Source of the DNA: Nanobdellota archaeon
Lineage (GTDB): Archaea; Nanobdellota; Nanobdellia; Pacearchaeales; GW2011-AR1
Assembly (NCBI GenBank): GCA_018830685.1
Contig: JAHJRR010000043.1
Location: 1 to 8,962, forward strand
Length of the DNA stretch: 8,962 nucleotides
Reading direction: 5' to 3'
Shown: piece by piece, positions 5,588 through 8,962 of the stretch
How the letters are laid out: the number at the start of each line of letters is the position of its first letter
Position numbering within the stretch: position 1 is the first letter of the stretch
Translations under genes and position numbers: made by a program
The notes under the pieces: model-generated
What the model was told of the DNA's origin: nothing
The model's database searches: none
Seen by the model: only the letters and a program-made list of their open reading frames with translations

Positions 5588-5600
5588 AACGCCCCGACCG
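5588..5600 (-). repeat. tRNA-Glu 3'-end sequence duplicated at 1866-1878
   Basis: AACGCCCCGACCG covers the last acceptor-stem bases, the first T-stem bases and the downstream flank of tRNA-Glu. The identical 13-mer recurs 3,722 bases away in the same orientation, on the far side of the carbamoylation cassette. Confidence 0.4.
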
Positions 5601-5708
5601 GGATTCGAACCCGGGTCACCGCCGTGCTTCATCGCTTCGCTCTGAGTCAAACGTTAACAGCGTTGCCATTTGAAAGGGCAGCATTCTTGGCCTCTGAACT
5701 ATCGGGGC
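5590..5708 (-). tRNA. tRNA-Glu(UUC) with a 46-base intron
   Basis: Exon 1 is 5708-5671 and exon 2 is 5624-5590, giving a 73-base tRNA without encoded CCA. All arms pair. The acceptor is GCCCCGA/TCGGGGC. The D-stem is GTTC/GAAT with loop AGAGGCCAA. The anticodon stem is CTGCC/GGCGG with loop CTTTCAC, giving anticodon TTC. The variable region is TGAC and the T-arm is CCGGG-TTCGAAT-CCCGG. It decodes GAA and GAG as glutamate. The discriminator base is G. The intron is at the canonical 37/38 position and must be removed by the archaeal splicing endonuclease. No obvious TATA box lies 25 bases upstream; that region is instead occupied by a GC hairpin and the 37-bp repeats. Confidence 0.93.
5625..5670 (-). 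other. tRNA-Glu intron with bulge-helix-bulge splice motif
   Basis: The central helix is CTTT (bases 32-35) paired with GAAG near the intron end. The three-base bulges are CAA on the 5' side and CAC on the 3' side, the textbook arrangement. Cutting after the second base of each bulge gives the loop CTTTCAC. The intron body folds back on itself: ATGGCAACGCT against AGCGAAGCGAT, pairing at eight of eleven positions, closed by a 17-base loop. Confidence 0.85.
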
Positions 5709-5714
5709 TCGTAT

Positions 5715-5727
5715 GGGGCTCCGCCCC
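5715..5727. repeat. GC-rich hairpin next to the tRNA 5' end
   Basis: GGGGC-TCC-GCCCC can form a five-pair hairpin seven bases upstream of the tRNA-Glu 5' end. GGGGCTC also occurs at 5704-5710, overlapping the tRNA, and again at 5715-5721, a short direct duplication. Possible processing signal or duplication scar. Confidence 0.4.
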
Positions 5728-5729
5728 CT

Positions 5730-5818
5730 AACAAGTCACCCCCTAAATTGGGGAAACAAGTTGGAATGGGAATCTACATCCAACAAGTCACCCCCTAAAT
5801 TGGGGAAACAAGTTGGAA
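5730..5818. repeat. Two copies of a 37-bp repeat with a 15-base gap
   Basis: Identical 37-base units at 5730-5766 and 5782-5818 start with AACAAGTCACCCCC and end with GTTGGAA. Each contains CCCC-TAAATT-GGGG, a potential four-pair hairpin, flanked on both sides by AACAAGT. That heptamer therefore occurs four times (5730, 5755, 5782, 5807) at intervals of 25, 27 and 25 bases. Similarity continues weakly past each unit (TTGGAAtGGgAAtC against TTGGAAcGGaAAcC). The array lies between tRNA-Glu and the promoter of the next gene. Confidence 0.85.
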
Positions 5819-5883
5819 CGGAAACCAATACAAAAGAAAGATGTCAGAATTAGTTTTTAAAGCTAACCATCACACCACGATAA

Positions 5884-5895
5884 TTTTTATAAAAG
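5884..5895 (+). promoter_or_regulatory. TATA box of the orphan gene before kae1
   Basis: TTTTTATAAAAG is centred about 25 bases before ATG 5915, the best TATA match in the window. It lies about 65 bases downstream of the 37-bp repeat pair. Confidence 0.6.
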
Positions 5896-5914
5896 AATTT
5901 TCCTTTATTTTAAA

Positions 5915-6349
5915 ATGACTAGAGCTCATGTATATGAGGGGAAAGGAAGAAATACTCGATTATATCCAGAAGATGTTAGTGAACCGAATGCATTTTTTGT
6001 CAAGCAAAGATGGGAAAGTTTTTTCGCTCTTTGTTCTCCAGTGAGTTGTGATTTATATATTCCAGACAGATTTATTTTGGGTCCTTTTTCAGAAGGCAAA
6101 GAAAGAAAAATAACTCTTTTATCGGACTTATTACCTGAAGAAATTATAATGTTTAGCGAGCTTCCTGAGAAATTAAAAGAGTATCGAGAAAAAATAGAAA
6201 GAGGAAAACTGATTATAGAAAGAGACTTGCTTCTTCCAGAGGGATTAATTGAAGTTCTCGCAAAAAAAGGAAAAGAGTATGCTCAGGGAAGACAGAGCTT
6301 AGTCGATGCGTCCAGAGTAGTTGACCTTTATGCCATTAGAAGAAGATAA
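5915..6349 (+). CDS. Unidentified 144-residue protein
   Basis: I do not recognise this family. The protein is soluble, with no signal peptide or membrane helix. Residues 1-75 are mixed alpha/beta (MTRAHVYEGKGRNTRLYPED, then VKQRWESFFALCSPVSCDLYIP), with two cysteines at 40 and 45. Residues 80-140 are strongly helical and charged (LPEKLKEYREKIERGKLIIERD), possibly a short coiled coil, and the end is the basic YAIRRR. It has its own TATA box and probably a leaderless message. It ends 30 bases before kae1, whose promoter begins right after its stop, so the two are adjacent but separately promoted. A link to the Kae1 complex is only a positional guess; none of the known KEOPS subunits (Bud32, Cgi121, Pcc1) is evident. 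Confidence 0.75.
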   Translation: MTRAHVYEGKGRNTRLYPEDVSEPNAFFVKQRWESFFALCSPVSCDLYIPDRFILGPFSEGKERKITLLSDLLPEEIIMFSELPEKLKEYREKIERGKLIIERDLLLPEGLIEVLAKKGKEYAQGRQSLVDASRVVDLYAIRRR

Positions 6350-6350
6350 A

Positions 6351-6359
6351 AATTTAAAT
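6351..6359 (+). promoter_or_regulatory. TATA box of kae1
   Basis: AATTTAAAT is centred at 6355, exactly 25 bases before ATG 6380. It favours that ATG over the in-frame TTG at 6374. Confidence 0.5.
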
Positions 6360-6379
6360 GAGGTTTCTGTGGATTGTTT

Positions 6380-7369
6380 ATGTCAACAATCTTGGGAATT
6401 GAATCGACCGCACACACTTTTGGCGTGGCTATTGTTAAGAATGGAAAAGTTCTTTCTAATTGTAAAGATAGTTATACAACATCAAAAGGAGGAATTATTC
6501 CAATTAAAGCCGCAGAACATCATAGGCGGGTGGAGCAGAAAGTTTATGATGCTGCTCTAAATGATTCTGGAGTTAAGGAAGATAAAATTGATACTGTTGC
6601 TTTCTCGCAAGGTCCGGGACTTTCGCCGTGCCTTCTAGAAGGAATACGATTTGCTAAAGAAATCTCTGAAAGATTAGGTAAACCGTTGGTTCCTGTTAAT
6701 CATTGTATTGCACATCTTGAGATTGGAAGAGTTACTGGAGCGACGAATCCAGTTATGCTTTATGTTTCTGGAGCTAACACGCAAGTGATTGCCTATGCTT
6801 CTAATAAGTTTAGAGTTTTCGGGGAAACTTTAGATATCGGGACTGGTAACTTTATTGATAATTTTGCTAGACACGCGGGAATTGGCTTTCCTGGTGGGCC
6901 AAAGATGGAGAGTTTTGCTAAAGATGGAAGAGAATACATTGAACTGCCTTATAGTGTTAAGGGAATGGATATTGCTCTCTCAGGGATTCTTACAAATTTG
7001 AAACAAAAGATTGAATCAAAGAGATTTAGGATAGAGGATTTGTCGCACTCTATGCAGGAAACGGTCTTCGCGATGCTTGTAGAGGTTGCGGAGAGGGCTC
7101 TGGCCCATACGGGAAAGAAAGAGCTTCTTCTGGGAGGAGGTGTTGCTTGTAATAAGAGATTGCAAGAAATGTGTAAGATTATGTGCAAGGAAAGGGGGGC
7201 TATTTTTTTCTGCCCTGAGAATTCATTACTCACAGATAACGCGGCGATGATTGCTTTTTTAGGAGAGATAATGTTTGAATCGGGTGTTAGTTTTTCTGGA
7301 AAAGAGGCGAAAGAGCTTGATATTAGGCCTCGGCAGAGAACGGATGATGTTACAGCTACGTGGCGATAG
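6380..7369 (+). CDS. kae1: Kae1, catalytic subunit of the t6A-forming KEOPS complex
   Basis: A 329-residue ASKHA-fold enzyme that transfers threonylcarbamoyl from its adenylate to A37 of ANN-decoding tRNAs, in the cytoplasm with Bud32, Pcc1 and Cgi121. Conserved features in order: ILGIESTAHTFGVAI (4-18), KAAEHHRR (43-50), FSQGPGLSPCL (75-85), the iron/zinc motif H108-x3-H112 in NHCIAHLE, YVSGANTQVIAY (128-139), GNFIDNFAR (156-164), GGGVACNKRL (252-261), third ligand D286 in LTDNAAM, and the classic tail DIRPRQRTDDV (314-324). The protein stops shortly after that tail, so it lacks the fused Bud32 kinase found in some archaea, and no Bud32 gene is in this window. Start ATG 6380 was chosen for its TATA spacing and the MSTILGIEST beginning. 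Sampled stretches are clearly richer in G+C than the cassette to the left. Confidence 0.95.
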   Translation: MSTILGIESTAHTFGVAIVKNGKVLSNCKDSYTTSKGGIIPIKAAEHHRRVEQKVYDAALNDSGVKEDKIDTVAFSQGPGLSPCLLEGIRFAKEISERLGKPLVPVNHCIAHLEIGRVTGATNPVMLYVSGANTQVIAYASNKFRVFGETLDIGTGNFIDNFARHAGIGFPGGPKMESFAKDGREYIELPYSVKGMDIALSGILTNLKQKIESKRFRIEDLSHSMQETVFAMLVEVAERALAHTGKKELLLGGGVACNKRLQEMCKIMCKERGAIFFCPENSLLTDNAAMIAFLGEIMFESGVSFSGKEAKELDIRPRQRTDDVTATWR

Positions 7370-7370
7370 A

Positions 7371-7379
7371 TATTTATAG
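7371..7379 (+). promoter_or_regulatory. TATA box of the nucleotidyltransferase-like gene
   Basis: TATTTATAG is centred at 7375, 25 bases before ATG 7400 and immediately after the kae1 stop codon. It indicates a separate leaderless message. Confidence 0.5.
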
Positions 7380-7399
7380 AATTCTGTTCTTTTTTTCTG

Positions 7400-8020
7400 A
7401 TGAGCAAAGGGTATAATTTAAAGGATAATGTTATAATTATTGAACGTGATTTAAATGAACTGGATTTTTTTGTCTTGGACTTTCTTGAAATTCTAAAAAA
7501 GCATAGTGATTACCTCGTTGTTAGCGGTTATGTCAGCATCTCAACAGGGAGAACACGGGCGACAGAAGATGTTGATGTCCTTGTGCCTTTAATGGATAAA
7601 AAAGAGTTTGGCGAATTATTTAACGAATTAAGAACATCGGGATTTTGGTGCTATCAAGGAGACGAGGTCGATGAGATTTTTCCCTATTTTGAGAATATGA
7701 CTAGTTTGAGAATGGCAAGAGATGATGAAATTTTCCCGAACATTGAGCTTGTTCCTTTTGATAAAACTAAGAAATCAAAGGATTATGAGTTTAACCATTT
7801 CCAAAAAATCAGAATTGAAAATTTTGAGTTTAAGATTCCCATACTGGAATTTGAGATTTTATATAAGGAACTTGTGCTTGCTGGAAAGAAAGATGTGGAA
7901 GACGCTAAACATTTGAGAAATTTTTTTTCTGATTTACTTGACGAAGAAAAATTTAAAGAGTGCAGAAGCATTATACTAAGTGAAATGAAAAATGGAAAAA
8001 ATAAAAATTCCGATAAATGA
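7400..8020 (+). CDS. Nucleotidyltransferase-fold protein (MNT/AbiEii-like)
   Basis: A 206-residue protein with a polymerase-beta-type nucleotidyltransferase core. Residues 39-62 read LVVSGYVSISTG, then RTRATEDVDVLV. This is the family pattern of a small-residue/glycine turn, a helix, R-x-T and the paired acidic residues D57-x-D59. A third acidic residue may be E116 in NIELVPF. The glycine turn is SG rather than the commoner GG or GS, so activity is uncertain. The C-terminal half is helical (ILEFEILYKELVLAGKKDVEDAKHLRNF, 148-175), as in antitoxin- and AbiEii-like members. It overlaps a 71-residue gene by 29 bases. Members of this fold nucleotidylate proteins or RNA in toxin-antitoxin pairs; that role is inferred from the fold and the overlap, not shown. 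ATG 7400 is set by the upstream TATA box. Confidence 0.72.
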   Translation: MSKGYNLKDNVIIIERDLNELDFFVLDFLEILKKHSDYLVVSGYVSISTGRTRATEDVDVLVPLMDKKEFGELFNELRTSGFWCYQGDEVDEIFPYFENMTSLRMARDDEIFPNIELVPFDKTKKSKDYEFNHFQKIRIENFEFKIPILEFEILYKELVLAGKKDVEDAKHLRNFFSDLLDEEKFKECRSIILSEMKNGKNKNSDK

Positions 8021-8207
8021 CGAGGATTACGTGGAAATTTATTCCTTAGCCCTAAAAGAAAATAATAAATTTTTTAAACAGCATAAAATAATCATCAACA
8101 GCCAAATTGCCTCAAGCAGGCAAATCTTTAGGAACAAATTTGGGAATAGTAAGGATTTCAAAAAACAGGCACGAGAATATTTAAAGAAAATAGGGGTGAT
8201 TAATTAG
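7992..8207 (+). CDS. Small basic protein overlapping the nucleotidyltransferase-like gene
   Basis: A 71-residue, lysine-rich, mostly helical protein of unknown family. It starts MEKIKIPINDEDYVEIYSLA, contains KENNKFFKQHKIIINSQIAS, and ends AREYLKKIGVIN. Its ATG lies 29 bases inside the end of the preceding gene in another frame. No strong ribosome site is visible, so coupled translation is likely. The size, charge and overlap are typical of the second member of a two-gene toxin-antitoxin-like pair, but it does not show the R-x4-6-H motif of HEPN proteins, the usual partner of MNT nucleotidyltransferases. An alternative is a small RNA-binding accessory protein. Confidence 0.65.
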   Translation: MEKIKIPINDEDYVEIYSLALKENNKFFKQHKIIINSQIASSRQIFRNKFGNSKDFKKQAREYLKKIGVIN

Positions 8208-8259
8208 ATTCTTTTGAAATATTTTAAGCAAGATTTTATTTCATCCTATTAAATAATTC

Positions 8260-8269
8260 TTTATAAATA
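8260..8269 (+). promoter_or_regulatory. TATA box of the 90-residue orphan gene
   Basis: TTTATAAATA is centred 24-25 bases before ATG 8289. Confidence 0.55.
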
Positions 8270-8288
8270 TTAAAAACTTTGGAAAAGA

Positions 8289-8561
8289 ATGAAATTAATT
8301 CCAGATTCGGTTAGATTAAGAGTTTGCTCCTTAAACGAATTAGAAGAGACAATCTATTCAGGACTTGATGAATGTCATAGCACTTTTCGGAGTACAAGTG
8401 TTAAAAATGTTGATTGGGAATATATTAATCTTGTTCTAAAAAATATTAAAACAAATTTAGGAGTCTATCGAGGACGATTTAGTAATTATTTTGATTCTTC
8501 TCTTAGAAAAATTGAAGAAGAGATAAAAGGCGTGCTAGGTTATGAAAATAGTGTGGATTAG
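8289..8561 (+). CDS. Unidentified 90-residue protein
   Basis: No family is recognised. The protein is soluble and predicted mostly helical, beginning MKLIPDSVRLRVCSLNELEE and ending GVLGYENSVD. Two cysteines lie at 13 and 29, the second followed by a histidine (ECHSTFRST); two cysteines alone do not make a zinc site. A well-placed TATA box upstream and clean, compact spacing to both neighbours are the main evidence that it is a real gene. It is probably monocistronic and leaderless. It could be lineage-specific. Confidence 0.65.
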   Translation: MKLIPDSVRLRVCSLNELEETIYSGLDECHSTFRSTSVKNVDWEYINLVLKNIKTNLGVYRGRFSNYFDSSLRKIEEEIKGVLGYENSVD

Positions 8562-8589
8562 ATTTCAATTGTATGCCCGAGAACGTTAG

Positions 8590-8600
8590 TTTTATATAAG
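8590..8600 (+). promoter_or_regulatory. TATA box of the AI-2E-family gene
   Basis: TTTTATATAAG is centred at 8595, 25 bases before ATG 8620. Confidence 0.6.
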
Positions 8601-8619
8601 AAATTCTCTTTAAATTGGA

Positions 8620-8962
8620 ATGAAGAAAGAGGATTTTAGAGAGGTTTTTGCGGCGGCAATTGTCTTGGGCTTGCTTTCATTCCTCTTATTTGGAGCATAC
8701 AAGTTTGCTAATGGTTTCTTTGGAGGAATTCTTCTGTACATTGTTTTGCTTCCAGTCTACACTTTTCTTAGAAAAAGATTCAGTAAAAATGTCTCTGCAG
8801 GGATTGTAATTTTGCTCGCTCTCTTCGCAATTATTGTCCCACTCCTTGCAATCTTAGGAATTGTTGGAACTCAACTTTTTGGTTTAATTCAGAATAAGGA
8901 ATTATTGGTAAATATTAGTAGTGCTGTAAGTGATACAATTTCAGGTATATTTCCATCTTTGG
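8620..8962 (+). CDS. AI-2E/PerM-family membrane protein, N-terminal part
   Basis: The first 114 codons of a polytopic membrane protein that runs off the right edge. After a charged start (MKKEDFREVF) come hydrophobic segments at about 10-24 and 26-42, then LLPVYTFLRKRFSKN (43-57). A longer hydrophobic span, GIVILLALFAIIVPLLAILG, follows at about 60-80. Next comes a polar segment, QLFGLIQNKELLVN. The paired helices, then a proline plus aromatic stretch and a basic loop (P-V-Y-x-F-L-R-K-R), then a helix with V-P-L-L, is the N-terminal signature of the AI-2E transporter / PerM family (UPF0118). Members include Na+(Li+)/H+ antiporters and putative exporters; no substrate can be assigned. The full length would be about 330-360 residues. 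Confidence 0.8.
   Translation, partial: MKKEDFREVFAAAIVLGLLSFLLFGAYKFANGFFGGILLYIVLLPVYTFLRKRFSKNVSAGIVILLALFAIIVPLLAILGIVGTQLFGLIQNKELLVNISSAVSDTISGIFPSL

Noticed and set aside
5730..5818. CRISPR array
   Set aside because: There are only two repeats, the gap is 15 bases (far shorter than a spacer), and no cas genes are present.
6374..6379. TTG start for kae1
   Set aside because: ATG 6380 fits both the family N-terminus (MSTILGIEST) and the TATA spacing better.
3592..7369. Functional link between the two Kae1-fold enzymes (carbamoyltransferase and Kae1)
   Set aside because: Both belong to the same superfamily, but they have separate promoters, different base composition and a tRNA between them. 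Glu tRNA is also not a t6A substrate, so proximity is probably chance.
6949..7407. Minus-strand open frame opposite kae1
   Set aside because: Antisense shadow of a fully conserved gene; serine-rich low-sense composition.

Overview
The window looks archaeal. Eleven genes have a TATA-like box centred about 25-30 bases before their ATG, mostly with no room for a leader. The single tRNA gene carries a bulge-helix-bulge intron, a stand-alone Kae1 is present, and two start sites have Shine-Dalgarno motifs matching an archaeal 16S tail. The DNA is AT-rich, the genes are short and tightly packed, and many proteins are small orphans. This suits a small-genome (DPANN-like) archaeon, but that placement is inference; only the archaeal assignment is well supported.

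Layout. Bases 1-1672 hold minus-strand genes: an unidentified partial gene, a small heat-shock protein, a cupin, a possible 30-residue peptide and a GNAT acetyltransferase. Bases 1673-1953 are a gene-free stretch with strong hairpins and a 13-base copy of the 3' end of tRNA-Glu. Bases 1954-5568 form a cassette around a divergent promoter pair: an SGNH/GDSL hydrolase leftward; rightward a 54-residue membrane protein, an 81-residue protein resembling the C-terminal half of SxtJ, a NodU/CmcH/TobZ-type O-carbamoyltransferase and a 53-residue DUF5989 (SxtK-like) membrane protein. Bases 5590-5708 are intron-containing tRNA-Glu(UUC) on the minus strand, followed by a two-copy 37-bp repeat. Bases 5915-8207 hold an orphan gene, kae1, a nucleotidyltransferase-fold protein and a small overlapping partner. 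The window ends with a 90-residue orphan and the N-terminus of an AI-2E/PerM-family membrane protein.

The most notable object is the 1954-5568 cassette. Its gene content corresponds to the carbamoyltransferase / SxtJ / SxtK / GDSL-hydrolase block (sxtI-J-K-L) of cyanobacterial saxitoxin clusters, a block also recognised in bacterial polysaccharide loci. Here it sits in an apparent archaeon, with SxtJ seemingly split into two overlapping genes. It probably carbamoylates, and perhaps acylates or deacylates, a membrane-linked glycan or lipid; toxin production is not implied. The cassette is bracketed by the tRNA-Glu 3' end and a same-orientation copy of its last bases, and sampled stretches are more AT-rich than the flanking genes. 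That geometry fits an islet inserted at a tRNA gene, although no integrase is present.
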